From Candidatus Iainarchaeum sp. (GTDB lineage Archaea > Iainarchaeota > Iainarchaeia > Iainarchaeales > GCA-2688035): 64,000 nt of DNA. Positions 15,510 to 23,897 of this stretch are shown here, piece after piece. Location of the stretch: assembly GCA_017610205.1 (NCBI GenBank), contig JAFCCL010000006.1, positions 58,553 through 122,552 on the forward strand, written 5' to 3'. Position 1 is the first letter of the stretch; each line of letters begins with the position of its first letter. A program made the translations under genes and the position numbers. The notes under the pieces are model-generated. The model had not been told where the DNA came from and did no database searches. It saw only the letters and a program-made list of their open reading frames with translations.

Positions 15510-16559
15510 CAGTTTTTCTTTAAACAATTTGAAAGCAAGCTTTGACTTTTTCTCAGCCTTTTTCCTTTTTGCAAGAAGCCTTTTTCTTGAAGCAGGCAAA
15601 TTTTTGTACAACTTTGTTGTTTTTCTCGCAAGCTCTTCTGCCTTAAAACCCTGTTCCACTTCAAAACTTTGCCAGCCAAAAGCCTTTACAAGATTTCTTG
15701 TTTTTGCAGTAAAATCAATTGCAACAAACGGCTTTCCGATTACGGCGGAAAAAACAAGTGAATGAAAACGCATTCCGACAACAAGGTCAAACTTTTCAAA
15801 AGTTTTTGTCAGTTTCATTCCAAGAGGCTTGTATTTCAAAAGCCTTACCTTTTTGCTTTTAACACCTGAAAGAATTTTTTTGCAGAAGATTGTGTCATAC
15901 TTTTTAAAGAAAGGAAAAATTTTAATTCCTGCACTTGTGTCAGAAGAAACAAGGTCAATTGCTTTTGCAATCTTTTCCGCAAGTTGCTTGTCTTTTTTTG
16001 GTTTGAGCTCAAAAATTTCATAAAAGGGAATGGGACAGAAAAGAATTGCGTTCCTTTTTCTTCTATCAGGCTTTTTGCTTTCAGTAAAAGTTAAATCTGC
16101 AGAAACATAAATTTGCTTTTTAACATTAGCTTTCCTAAGCTGGTCCCTGCTTTCATTGTCCCGCATAATAATCAAATCGGAGTTTTCGCAAAGCTTTCTT
16201 GCAAGAGCCCTTCCTTTTGCTGTCTTAAGCTTGGTGGAACCAATTGAAAGCAAACAGGTTTTGACACTTGGTTTTTTTGCCTTCAAAAAAAACTTTACCA
16301 GATTTTCAAAACCTTTCAATCTGTAATCCTGGATTTGTGTTCCGCCGCCAAGAATAAAAAAATCATACTTTAGATTTGCAAGATTTGCTTTGGGGTTTAT
16401 GGCCTCAATCCCAAAAGCCGTCCTTGTTTTTGCAGGGTTTCCTGAAACAGCAATTGTTTTGATACTAAGCTTTTTGAACTGTTTGGCAATAACCTGCAGC
16501 ATTGCGTCATCACCAATATTATCTTTGCCATAATACCCATAAACTAAAGCGGTTTGCAT
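15504..16559 (-). CDS. Polysaccharide pyruvyl transferase (CsaB-like)
   Basis: 351 residues from ATG 16559 (MQTALVYGYYG). GKDNIGDDAMLQ at the N-terminus and FDLVVGMRFHSLVFSAVIGKPFVAIDF near the C-terminus are diagnostic of the family, with FILGGGTQIQD between. CsaB-type enzymes transfer pyruvyl ketals from PEP to surface polysaccharide sugars. It follows a glycosyltransferase gene by 50 bp on the same strand, consistent with cell-surface glycan synthesis. Confidence 0.88.
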   Translation of the reverse strand: MQTALVYGYYGKDNIGDDAMLQVIAKQFKKLSIKTIAVSGNPAKTRTAFGIEAINPKANLANLKYDFFILGGGTQIQDYRLKGFENLVKFFLKAKKPSVKTCLLSIGSTKLKTAKGRALARKLCENSDLIIMRDNESRDQLRKANVKKQIYVSADLTFTESKKPDRRKRNAILFCPIPFYEIFELKPKKDKQLAEKIAKAIDLVSSDTSAGIKIFPFFKKYDTIFCKKILSGVKSKKVRLLKYKPLGMKLTKTFEKFDLVVGMRFHSLVFSAVIGKPFVAIDFTAKTRNLVKAFGWQSFEVEQGFKAEELARKTTKLYKNLPASRKRLLAKRKKAEKKSKLAFKLFKEKLL

Positions 16560-16609
16560 GAAAATAAGAAAGCACATGGAATAATAAAAGCCTTTCTGCA
16601 AGCAGGGTG

Positions 16610-17788
16610 TTAGCCAAATTTTGCTTTGAATTGGACTTTCAATGATTGTTCTTTGCCAAGAACTTGGACAAGCTTGACCCAGTTTTTCTGCAATTGCTGG
16701 TATTTTTTCTTGTTCTTGTCTGCAAAGCTTCTTGCATCAAACAATGAAACCTTGATGTTTGCCAAGTGGATTTTTGCTTCAGAAAATTTTGCCGTGAAAA
16801 CAGAGCCTAAAAAAAGCAAAAGGTCTGTCAGCACAAGCTTTATGTAAATGCTTCTTTTGAGAAACATTCCAGGATAGGGGTCAAGCTCTTCTATTACGTT
16901 TGAAGGCAATTTTTTTTCTTTTATAAATTCAAGAATCTTCTTTCTCTCATAGATGAACCTGTAAGCATCCTTTCTCATGTAAACACACCAGTCAGACATC
17001 TTTTTGGGAGGAGGCAAATGCGTTATTGCAAGCTCTTTATCAAGGAAGAAGTACAAACCATAAGCTCTTGCGTTAATCAAAAGGTCCATATCCTCTCCAT
17101 AGGGAATAAGGGAATCAAACATAAGCTTGTGAAACAGGTCTTTGTGTAAAACTATGTTGCCTCCAAATGCAAAGCTTGTTTCCTTCAGCCTTGGTTCCTT
17201 GCCAATAATTGAAAAGGCCTTGTTCATGTTCTTTATTTTGTTCCAGAAAACATCCCACCAAAGCTTTTTCCAGTTCCAAGGCACAAGGTAAGAGCCGGAC
17301 CTGTCAACATAATAGCCTGCAACAGCCCCAACAAACTTTCCATCAAAGCACTTTCCAATGAACTCCCTGGCTTTCTTTAGGAATTTCTTGTCTTCAATCA
17401 ATTCATCATCATCCAGAAACATTATTATTGGCGAGCCAAGGAGGATGCCTATTGCAAGCCCAAAATTTCTGAAACAAGAGTAGTTGCCGATTGCTACAGA
17501 GCCCTTTAGGTCAGCTAAGCCTTTTGAGGAAATAAATTGGTGAAATTTTTTGACATCACGATAGCTTACTTGTGCAATTGGAAAGTGTTTTCTAAAAGGA
17601 GAAATTATTTTATCAATTTTTCCCCTTACCCTCTCATTGTACTCCAAATCATAGGTATTATTTATTATCAAAACGCGGAAATTTTTTTCGTTAAGTGAAC
17701 GAATACTTTCAAGCAACTGAACAAAGGTATTGTGCTTTAATTCGAGTCTTTCTCCAAAGGTTGCAATCACTATAAGCATTTCCTGCAT
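16610..17788 (-). CDS. GT-A fold glycosyltransferase
   Basis: 392 residues from ATG 17788 (MQEMLIVIATFGERLE). VIATFGE and the nucleotide-sugar site FLDDDEL, with GGNIVLHKDLF and PYGEDMDLLINARAYG, fit an inverting GT2-like enzyme. A hydrophobic segment near residues 325-345 may anchor it. Sugar and acceptor are unknown. It heads the pair with the pyruvyltransferase. Confidence 0.75.
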   Translation of the reverse strand: MQEMLIVIATFGERLELKHNTFVQLLESIRSLNEKNFRVLIINNTYDLEYNERVRGKIDKIISPFRKHFPIAQVSYRDVKKFHQFISSKGLADLKGSVAIGNYSCFRNFGLAIGILLGSPIIMFLDDDELIEDKKFLKKAREFIGKCFDGKFVGAVAGYYVDRSGSYLVPWNWKKLWWDVFWNKIKNMNKAFSIIGKEPRLKETSFAFGGNIVLHKDLFHKLMFDSLIPYGEDMDLLINARAYGLYFFLDKELAITHLPPPKKMSDWCVYMRKDAYRFIYERKKILEFIKEKKLPSNVIEELDPYPGMFLKRSIYIKLVLTDLLLFLGSVFTAKFSEAKIHLANIKVSLFDARSFADKNKKKYQQLQKNWVKLVQVLGKEQSLKVQFKAKFG

Positions 17789-17907
17789 ACTCAAAAACCA
17801 GAAATAAAGAAAGGCAAGCTTAATTATAACCTTATCCCCTAAAGCAAAAGCCAACGGCTTTTTGCAAAGAACATGTTTTTATAGTAAAAAGGGATTCTTT
17901 TTAATGC

Positions 17908-18672
17908 ATGGCAAACGATATCAAACCAAGGGTAACAGTAATAATGTCTGCTTACAATGCAGAAAGATTTGTTGCCGAAGCAATTGAATCTGTTTTGAAC
18001 CAGACAATGAAAAATTTTGAACTAATTGTAATTAATGACAACTCAAAAGACAAGACAGGAAAGATTTGCAAAAACTACAAGGATAAGAGAATCCATTATT
18101 TTGAACACAAGTACAACAAGGGGAAAAACCATGCAGTAAACTTTGCATTCAAAAGGGCTCGCGGGAAATATGCCTGCATTTTTGATGCGGACGACGTAAT
18201 GGTAAATTACAAGCTTGAGGCAAGCAGCAAGCTGCTTGACAAGCACCCGGAAGTAGGGCTTGTTTATGGAGACGCATGGATTATTGACGAGGCTTCTGAA
18301 ATTACTGGTCCGCTGTCTTTTCCTTCAAGGGCTAAAAAAAATATTGACGACAAGTTCCCTGATTTGAAATTTTCTATGGCAAAGTTGTGCAAGGGCGCTC
18401 TTTTCTCACAGGGCAGCACATTGTTTAGAATGGAGGCAATTAAGAAGGTTGGTGGCCTTGACGAAAAGTTAAAGGTTGCAGAGGACTGGGACCTTTGGAT
18501 TAGGATTGCGGAAAAGTACACTCTTTACTATATGCCAGTTCCAATGTACCTTTACAGAATAAACCCAAAAGGGCTCTTAAGCCAGGCACTGAAAGGAAAG
18601 TTTCACGAAAAAAGCAAGAAATTTGTTTTGAAGAAAATGCAGGAAAGGGCAAGGAAAGCGAAGAAATGTTAA
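17908..18672 (+). CDS. Family 2 glycosyltransferase
   Basis: 254 residues. Classic GT2 elements: VTVIMSAYNAERFVAEAIES, ELIVINDNSKDKT, the DxD-type CIFDADDVM, and AEDWDLWIRIAEKY. No membrane segment; the basic C-terminus may hold it at the membrane. Divergent from the neighbouring glycosyltransferase, 119 bp apart. Last gene before the second TA island; the 38-bp repeat starts 7 bases after its stop. Confidence 0.88.
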   Translation: MANDIKPRVTVIMSAYNAERFVAEAIESVLNQTMKNFELIVINDNSKDKTGKICKNYKDKRIHYFEHKYNKGKNHAVNFAFKRARGKYACIFDADDVMVNYKLEASSKLLDKHPEVGLVYGDAWIIDEASEITGPLSFPSRAKKNIDDKFPDLKFSMAKLCKGALFSQGSTLFRMEAIKKVGGLDEKLKVAEDWDLWIRIAEKYTLYYMPVPMYLYRINPKGLLSQALKGKFHEKSKKFVLKKMQERARKAKKC

Positions 18673-18679
18673 TTCTTTT

Positions 18680-18717
18680 AAACATTAAACACTTGCAACC
18701 GCTATAAGGGATACAAC
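18680..18717 (+). repeat. 38-bp direct repeat, left edge of TA island 2
   Basis: AAACATTAAACACTTGCAAC, continuing for 38 bp, matches 20173-20210 at 36 of 38 positions. The pair brackets a small ORF, an HTH gene and an AbrB/PIN pair. No tRNA or C/D features recognised; it may be part of an unknown RNA gene. Confidence 0.85.
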
Positions 18718-18721
18718 AGTT

Positions 18722-18994
18722 TTAATCAACTTTAATGCCAAGCAATTCATAAATCATTTGCTTTATTTCTGGAGCCCTTTTATGGTTCAAGGAAACATGC
18801 AAACCATAGCCTGTAGGCTTTTTGAAAAGAAGATTTTCCTTGATTAATTCTTCAGCAGCCCTTTTCACCAAAAGATGCTCTCTTGGCTTGAAACCCTTCT
18901 TAAGGTTGTCAAAAGCAGTATGGGAATTACCCCAGTTTCTTCTCCTTGCCAGTTTGAAAAGAAGCTTTGTCTTAACTAGCTCAAGAGAGTCCAT
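18722..18994 (-). CDS. Small basic protein, possible winged helix
   Basis: 90 residues. KPREHLLVKRAAEELIKENLLFKKPTGYGLHVSLN looks like a helix followed by a wing, as in small DNA-binding domains, but the family is not recognised. It is divergent from the HTH gene at 19047 and lies inside the 38-bp repeats. Confidence 0.5.
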   Translation of the reverse strand: MDSLELVKTKLLFKLARRRNWGNSHTAFDNLKKGFKPREHLLVKRAAEELIKENLLFKKPTGYGLHVSLNHKRAPEIKQMIYELLGIKVD

Positions 18995-19046
18995 TTGAAT
19001 AGACTTTGAAAGTATATTATTATAAACTTTGCTTTCAATAAGTTAA

Positions 19047-19373
19047 TTGGCGAAAAATATGGAAGAAGAAACAAATTTGGTAAGATTTTTTGGAGACAAC
19101 CCTTTTGTGAGAATGCTAGACGCATTCATAGACAACATTGGCGGAGAGTACAGCAAAAAAGAAGTACAAGAACTTGCAGGAATAAGCAAGGGTGCCTTGT
19201 TTAAGCACTGGAAAAAGCTTGAAGAGCTTGACCTTGTCAGGATTACAAAGACCTTTGGAAACACAAAGCTTTTCACACTAAACAAGCAAAACCCCCTAGT
19301 AAAAGACATCCTTCGCTTTGAAGCAAGAATGATTGAAGAAACAACGCCAAAGTCAGTAAAAGCAGTTGCTTAA
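19047..19373 (+). CDS. Winged-helix transcription regulator
   Basis: 108 residues from TTG 19047; ATG 19059 is an alternative. A TATA-like stretch near 19014-19026 favours the TTG by leaderless spacing. SKKEVQELAGISKGALFKHW is the HTH and LDLVRITKTFGNTKLFTLN the wing. The fold resembles the HTH that precedes archaeal MNT proteins, but no nucleotidyltransferase follows. It may regulate the adjacent modules, or be an antitoxin remnant. Confidence 0.7.
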   Translation: MAKNMEEETNLVRFFGDNPFVRMLDAFIDNIGGEYSKKEVQELAGISKGALFKHWKKLEELDLVRITKTFGNTKLFTLNKQNPLVKDILRFEARMIEETTPKSVKAVA

Positions 19374-19463
19374 AGCCAAAATAACCCAAAACCTACTTTT
19401 CCAAGGTTTAAAAACTTAAAACAAGTAAAGGCTTTTAAACATTAAAAACTTACTTTTTGGGAA

Positions 19464-19498
19464 AGTATTACTTTTTACAATAGTAATATTTATATATA
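19464..19498 (+). promoter_or_regulatory. Operator and TATA box of the AbrB/PIN operon
   Basis: Inverted TATTACT (19466-19472) and AGTAATA (19482-19488) sit directly before TTTATATATA (19489-19498), about 31 bases ahead of the start. The layout suits autorepression by the AbrB-type antitoxin. Confidence 0.5.
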
Positions 19499-19528
19499 AG
19501 TTGCACCTATATTGTATTGGTGATTTGT

Positions 19529-19768
19529 TTGGGCGAGAATGTTCTTGAAACCAGAATGACGAGCAAGGGCCAGGTCCTGATTTTAAAGGAAATAAGGGAA
19601 AGGCTTGGTTTGAGCAAAAGGCAGCAGTTCATTGAGAGAACCAAAGACAACAAGGTTATTTTGGAACCTGTGCCAAATCTAGTAGACCTTGGAGGAACCC
19701 TGAAAAGCATGGGCAAAAACAAAAGCATTAAACAGCTTATGAAAGAAGTAAAAGAAGGCTGGGATTAA
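19529..19768 (+). CDS. vapB: AbrB/MazE-type antitoxin (VapB)
   Basis: 79 residues from TTG 19529, chosen because GGTGAT precedes it by 5 nt, the same layout as vapB at 6446. LETRMTSKGQVLILKEIRERLGLSKRQQFIE is the swapped-hairpin AbrB DNA-binding domain. The tail (LGGTLKSMGKNKSIKQLMKEVKEGWD) is the toxin-binding part. It ends one base before the PIN gene. Confidence 0.85.
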   Translation: MGENVLETRMTSKGQVLILKEIRERLGLSKRQQFIERTKDNKVILEPVPNLVDLGGTLKSMGKNKSIKQLMKEVKEGWD

Positions 19769-19769
19769 G

Positions 19770-20156
19770 GTGCTTGTGCTAGATACCTACGCACTCTTCG
19801 AATGGCTTGTCTACCAAAACCAAAAATATAAGAAATACTTTGTAGAAATCAACGAAGAAGGCGCCCTCATCACCGAACTGGTTCTGATGGAATTCTACCA
19901 CAAGGTCCTGCACGGAAAAGGAAAAGAAGAGGCAAACCAGCTGTTCAACACCATAACAGCAAAAACAGAAACAATCAAGCTAAACAACGAAAGAATCAAA
20001 AAAACAGGCATAAAAAGAAGCCAAACACTAAAGCAAAAGAAAAAACTTTCCTACGCAGACTGTCTCAACCTTGTAATAGCAGAAGAATTCAACGCAAAAG
20101 TCCTGACAGGAGACAAAGAATTCAAAGGAATGCAAAACACGAAATTCGTGGAATGA
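19770..20156 (+). CDS. vapC: PIN-domain RNase toxin (VapC)
   Basis: 128 residues, GTG start. PIN acids appear in VLDTYALFEWL, LVLMEFYHK, SYADCLNLV and TGDKEF. It forms a toxin-antitoxin pair with the AbrB-type gene. It is only distantly similar to the VapC at 6675, so the two arrived separately. Confidence 0.88.
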   Translation: MLVLDTYALFEWLVYQNQKYKKYFVEINEEGALITELVLMEFYHKVLHGKGKEEANQLFNTITAKTETIKLNNERIKKTGIKRSQTLKQKKKLSYADCLNLVIAEEFNAKVLTGDKEFKGMQNTKFVE

Positions 20157-20172
20157 CAAACCACAGGGCAGT

Positions 20173-20210
20173 AAACATTAAACGCTTGCAACCACTATAA
20201 GGGATACAAC
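20173..20210 (+). repeat. 38-bp direct repeat, right edge of TA island 2
   Basis: Second copy, two mismatches to 18680-18717; it starts 17 bases after the vapC stop. The short CAACCACTA is repeated again just to its right. Confidence 0.85.
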
Positions 20211-20281
20211 CACTACTTTTCCACTACAAAAACAGGGGGCTTAAATAATGCTTGCCTCACAATTAATGTAGTGATTTTGTA

Positions 20282-20566
20282 GTGGAAGTTTTTTGGACAC
20301 AGCACGCATTGGAAAGATTTACTGAAAGGACCTTGCTTTATGGACTTTCAAGAACAGAGTTGGAGTTCGTAATCAAAAAGCAGGAAGTGAGAATTTCCAA
20401 AGGATTTGACAAAAAGTATAGAAAAGAATGCTTTGAAACAATTGGCATGGTTGCCAACAAGTTTTTCACTGTTCAAAAAGCTGAAGACAAAAAGAAAATA
20501 ATTGCGATTACCCTTTGGCAATCAAGCAAAAAGGAGGTTGAATTATGGTTTTCAAAACAAAAATAA
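20282..20566 (+). CDS. DUF4258-like toxin candidate
   Basis: 94 residues, GTG start. TQHALERFTERTLLYGLSR matches the HAxxRxxxR start of DUF4258, a RelE/BrnT-like group. The beta-rich end (KKIIAITLWQSSKKEVELWFS) fits that fold. The overlapping next gene encodes a zinc-finger/AbrB protein, an MqsRA-like arrangement. RNase activity is inferred from the family. Confidence 0.7.
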   Translation: MEVFWTQHALERFTERTLLYGLSRTELEFVIKKQEVRISKGFDKKYRKECFETIGMVANKFFTVQKAEDKKKIIAITLWQSSKKEVELWFSKQK

Positions 20567-20880
20567 AATGCCCAATTTGTGAGGGTGAAGCAAAACTGTC
20601 AAAAACAAGCCTGAAGATGTTCGGCGGCGTTGTTACACTAAAGGACAACCCAATCTATGAGTGCAGGAAATGCAAGGAAAAGTTCGCAACAGGCAAAACC
20701 GTTGACAAGACCGTGAAAAGAGCAAGAAAGGAATTCAGCTTTGCAAGAAAGCTTATTTCAACAGGCGGCTCTTTGGCAATTACAATCCCACCAGATCTGA
20801 CAAAATTCTACAAACTCAAAAAAGGGGAAGACATCCAGCTTATTCCGGCAGGCGAGCACTTGATGAAGGTTAAAGTGTAG
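20545..20880 (+). CDS. Zinc-finger plus AbrB-domain antitoxin candidate
   Basis: 111 residues; AGGAGG inside the upstream gene sets the ATG. An N-terminal MqsA/YgiT-type zinc ribbon (CPICEGEA, then YECRKCKEKF; two CxxC knuckles) binds the toxin in related systems. A C-terminal AbrB-like domain (LISTGGSLAITIPPDLTKFY) would bind DNA. Canonical MqsA uses an HTH here, so the AbrB end is a swapped part. Confidence 0.75.
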   Translation: MVFKTKIKCPICEGEAKLSKTSLKMFGGVVTLKDNPIYECRKCKEKFATGKTVDKTVKRARKEFSFARKLISTGGSLAITIPPDLTKFYKLKKGEDIQLIPAGEHLMKVKV

Positions 20881-21060
20881 GATAATATTAGATAAAAACC
20901 TACAGAATTAGCCTCAAAACAGCCTCAAATCCCCATTGTATATCCCATAACAACTATAAGTTTTTAAACATTTATATCCATCAATTTATTATACATTTAT
21001 TGAACGTAGATATCAATACCAAATTTTTAAAAACTAAAACAAACGGAGTGTGAGATATAA

Positions 21061-22704
21061 ATGGCTGAATCACAGCAACCAGTAGTATTTCTTCCAGAGG
21101 GAACAAAGAGAACAAGGGGAAGAGATGCACAGAGAATAAACATTTTGATTGCAAAAGCAGTTGCAAATGCAGTCAAGTCAACTTTGGGTCCAAAGGGAAT
21201 GGACAAAATGATTGTTGACGACCTCGGGGATGTAACAATTTCAAACGATGGTGCAACAATTTTGGACGAAATAAGCATAGAGCACCCTATTGGAAAGATT
21301 ATGGCAGAGGTTGCCAAAACACAGGATGATGCAGTAGGAGACGGAACAACAACTGCAGTTATTCTTGCAGGCGGTCTTTTGAAAGAAGCCGAAGGAATGC
21401 TTGACAACGATATCCATCCAAGCATTATTGTTAAGGGATATAGGATGGCGTCAAAAAAGGCAATAGAGTTTGCAAGAGATATCGCAGAGGAAATAAAATT
21501 TTCTGACAAAAAGGCATTGAAAAATATTGCAATGACTTCAATGACCGGCAAGGCAGCTGAATCAACAGAAGAATTGTCAGAAATTGTTGTAGAAGCCCTG
21601 TCAAAAATTGCAGACAGTGAAGAGGGCAAAATAGACATTGATATTGACAATGTAAAGGTTGAAAAAAAGCAGGGTGCATCACTTGCTGAAAGCAAACTAA
21701 TTGAAGGAATTGTAATAGACAAAGAAATAGTGCACAGCGGAATGCCAAAAAAGGCTGAAAATGCAAAAATTGCATTAATTGACGTAGCACTTGAAGTAAA
21801 AAGCACTGAAACAGATGCAAAGATTGAGATAACTTCGCCGGAGCAAATGCAGGCATTTCTTGACCAGGAAGAGGGAATGCTCAAAAACATGGTTGAAGCA
21901 ATCAAAAAGGCAGGCGCAAACGTTGTTGTATGCCAAAAGGGCATTGACGATTTGGCACAGCACTTCCTTGCAAAAGAAGGAATTCTTGCTGTTCGCAGAG
22001 TCAAAAAATCTGATATGGATGCACTTGTAAGAGCAACAGGCGGCAAGGTTGCAACAAGACTTGAAAGCCTTAACCTAAAAGATTTGGGAAATGCAAAGCT
22101 TGTGCAGGAAAGAAAGATTTCAGGCGACGCAATGGTCTTTATTGAAGGCTGCAAAAACCCAAAGAGTGTCTCGCTAATAATAAGAGGCGGTTCAGAGCAC
22201 GTAATTGATGAAGCCGAAAGAGCAGTGCACGACGCTTTGATGTCAACAGCCACGGCAATAAAAGACGGAAAAATTGTTGCAGGCGGCGGAAGCGCAGAAA
22301 TCGAAATTGCAATGCATCTAAGGGATTATGCAAAAAGCATTGGAGGCAGGGAACAACTTGCAATAGAAGGATTTGCAAACACAATGGAAGAAATTCCAAG
22401 AACCCTTGCTGAAACAGCTGGCATGAACCCATTGGATACAATTGTCGAGCTTAGAAGCAAGCACGCAAAAAATGAAGAAAAAAACATAGGAGTTGATGTC
22501 CTAAAAGCAAAGCTCTCAGACATGAAATCATTGAATGTCATAGAGCCATTGTCTGTAAAGACACAGGCAATAACATCAGGTGCAGAAGTTGCTGAAATGA
22601 TTCTCAGAATTGACGACATCATTGCAGGAACAAGCAAGAGCAAGATGGAAATGCCTCCAGGTGGAATGCCACCAGGAATGGGTGGCGGAATGGGAATGAT
22701 GTAA
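21061..22704 (+). CDS. thsA: Thermosome subunit (group II chaperonin)
   Basis: 547 residues, full length. LGPKGMDKMIVDDLGDVTISNDGATIL, GDGTTTAVILAG and the GGGSAEIEIA motif are diagnostic of archaeal/eukaryotic CCT-type chaperonins. The C-terminus has the Gly-Met tail (MPPGGMPPGMGGGMGMM). ATP-driven protein folding in the cytoplasm. GGAGTG precedes the ATG. No second subunit is in the window. Confidence 0.97.
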   Translation: MAESQQPVVFLPEGTKRTRGRDAQRINILIAKAVANAVKSTLGPKGMDKMIVDDLGDVTISNDGATILDEISIEHPIGKIMAEVAKTQDDAVGDGTTTAVILAGGLLKEAEGMLDNDIHPSIIVKGYRMASKKAIEFARDIAEEIKFSDKKALKNIAMTSMTGKAAESTEELSEIVVEALSKIADSEEGKIDIDIDNVKVEKKQGASLAESKLIEGIVIDKEIVHSGMPKKAENAKIALIDVALEVKSTETDAKIEITSPEQMQAFLDQEEGMLKNMVEAIKKAGANVVVCQKGIDDLAQHFLAKEGILAVRRVKKSDMDALVRATGGKVATRLESLNLKDLGNAKLVQERKISGDAMVFIEGCKNPKSVSLIIRGGSEHVIDEAERAVHDALMSTATAIKDGKIVAGGGSAEIEIAMHLRDYAKSIGGREQLAIEGFANTMEEIPRTLAETAGMNPLDTIVELRSKHAKNEEKNIGVDVLKAKLSDMKSLNVIEPLSVKTQAITSGAEVAEMILRIDDIIAGTSKSKMEMPPGGMPPGMGGGMGMM

Positions 22705-22740
22705 CGCTGAAAAAGCGTTACTTTCTTTTTTCTTTTTATA
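22702..22740 (+). terminator. Thermosome terminator
   Basis: TAACGCT-GAAAA-AGCGTTA (7-bp stem containing the stop codon) followed by a T/C-rich tract. Confidence 0.65.
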
Positions 22741-23257
22741 ATTTTTCCTTTTGTTTCAAATGTTCTTTGATAATTTCAAGAATTTTAAAATATTTTATTT
22801 CACACCCCATATCAGACAAAATATGAAATTCTAGGTCTATAATATGCGGCTTTTTAGTCCAGGTAGATATTATTTGTTTAACCATTAAAGTTGTTGAAGT
22901 GCCAATTGGGATAATGAAGTCCGACTTTAAGGCAAGGTGTTTGAATAAATCAGGAGTATTTCTGTAACCTATATGGTCTAACAGAATATTAACCTGAAGT
23001 GGGTTCTTTGATGCAATGTCTACAAATGATCTTTGTGCATCAGCTGAAGAACCAACACCATCAGCGCAGACAAATAACAGAGTCGTTTTTTTCCTGGTTG
23101 GCTTTTTAGCCCTGACAACATCTGGCATCTTTGAAGCCTCTTCACGCCTTAGCCTATTAAGCAAGGTCTTGCCAGCACCTGTAAGATAAAATTTTCCACT
23201 GATTTTGGAGGCAAGCCCTCTTCTAACTAGACCGATCTTTTTTTTCATTTGTAACAA
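22736..23257 (-). CDS. wHTH plus EIIB/phosphatase-like Rossmann domain protein
   Basis: 173 residues from TTG 23257, chosen from GGAGTGA five bases upstream; the longer ORF overlaps the divergent gene. The N-terminus (KIGLVRRGLASKISGKFYLTGAGKTLLNRL) looks like a winged helix. LLFVCADGVGSSADAQRSF resembles the P-loop of PTS EIIB or low-molecular-weight phosphatases. FIIPIGTSTT and IIDLEFHILSDMGCEIKYF follow. Function unknown. Confidence 0.5.
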   Translation of the reverse strand: MLQMKKKIGLVRRGLASKISGKFYLTGAGKTLLNRLRREEASKMPDVVRAKKPTRKKTTLLFVCADGVGSSADAQRSFVDIASKNPLQVNILLDHIGYRNTPDLFKHLALKSDFIIPIGTSTTLMVKQIISTWTKKPHIIDLEFHILSDMGCEIKYFKILEIIKEHLKQKEKL

Positions 23258-23329
23258 GAAAGTCACTCCGGTTAAAATTGTTTCTTTTGTGATTAATATT
23301 ATTAACCCTTTACACAACTTATTAATTGT

Positions 23330-23860
23330 ATGCAGGCAATTGCATTTACCGGACTGCCTCGTTCTGGAAAGGATACCGCTGCAGACTATCTTGTGAAAAA
23401 GCATGGTTTTAGCAAGGTTGTAATGAGTGACGAGAATGGCTTTGAGTTAAAAAAGCATGGTTTAAAGGATAACAAAATGGGTCGTTCAAGAATGGGAAAG
23501 GAACTTCGTGAAAAATTTGGATTGGACGTAATTGCAAGGCGTTCATTTGAAAGAGCCAAAAAAAGTGGCTTTGAAAGAGTTGTTTTTGTTGGAGTTAGGG
23601 GTGTTGAAGAAGTGAATTTTTTCAAAAAGGAAATTCCTGAATTTAAGCTTATAAAAATTGAATCGGTAAAAGGCAAAAGATTTGAGAGGAAAAGCAAAAT
23701 TGACGGCCAAAGCAAAGAACAGTTCTTTGAAAGAGAGGTCTGGGAAGAGGAAAAGTTTGGACTTGGCAAAGTTTTGAACGAAGCTAATTATACTATCGAA
23801 AATAATTCAACGATTGCCGAATTTCAAAAGGCAATAGACGAATTGATGCAAAACATTTAA
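23330..23860 (+). CDS. UPF0200-type nucleoside/CoA kinase-like protein
   Basis: 176 residues. P-loop FTGLPRSGKDTAADYL, then VIARRSFERAKKSGFERVVFVGVR and the basic KRFERKSKIDGQSKEQF lid are typical of archaeal UPF0200, a dephospho-CoA-kinase-like group of uncertain substrate. Divergent from the neighbouring gene. Confidence 0.75.
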   Translation: MQAIAFTGLPRSGKDTAADYLVKKHGFSKVVMSDENGFELKKHGLKDNKMGRSRMGKELREKFGLDVIARRSFERAKKSGFERVVFVGVRGVEEVNFFKKEIPEFKLIKIESVKGKRFERKSKIDGQSKEQFFEREVWEEEKFGLGKVLNEANYTIENNSTIAEFQKAIDELMQNI

Positions 23861-23897
23861 AAACATCAAATGCTTTTTAGATTCAGGTGATTAGTAA

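Noticed and set aside
20938-20966. Third, inverted copy of the 38-bp repeat before the thermosome
   Set aside because: TTGTATATCCC and nearby AT-rich bases look alike, but too few positions match to exclude chance.
21027-22253. 408-aa minus-strand ORF opposite the thermosome, and other long shadow ORFs
   Set aside because: Exact antisense of clear genes with Ser/Leu/Phe-rich composition; treated as shadows.
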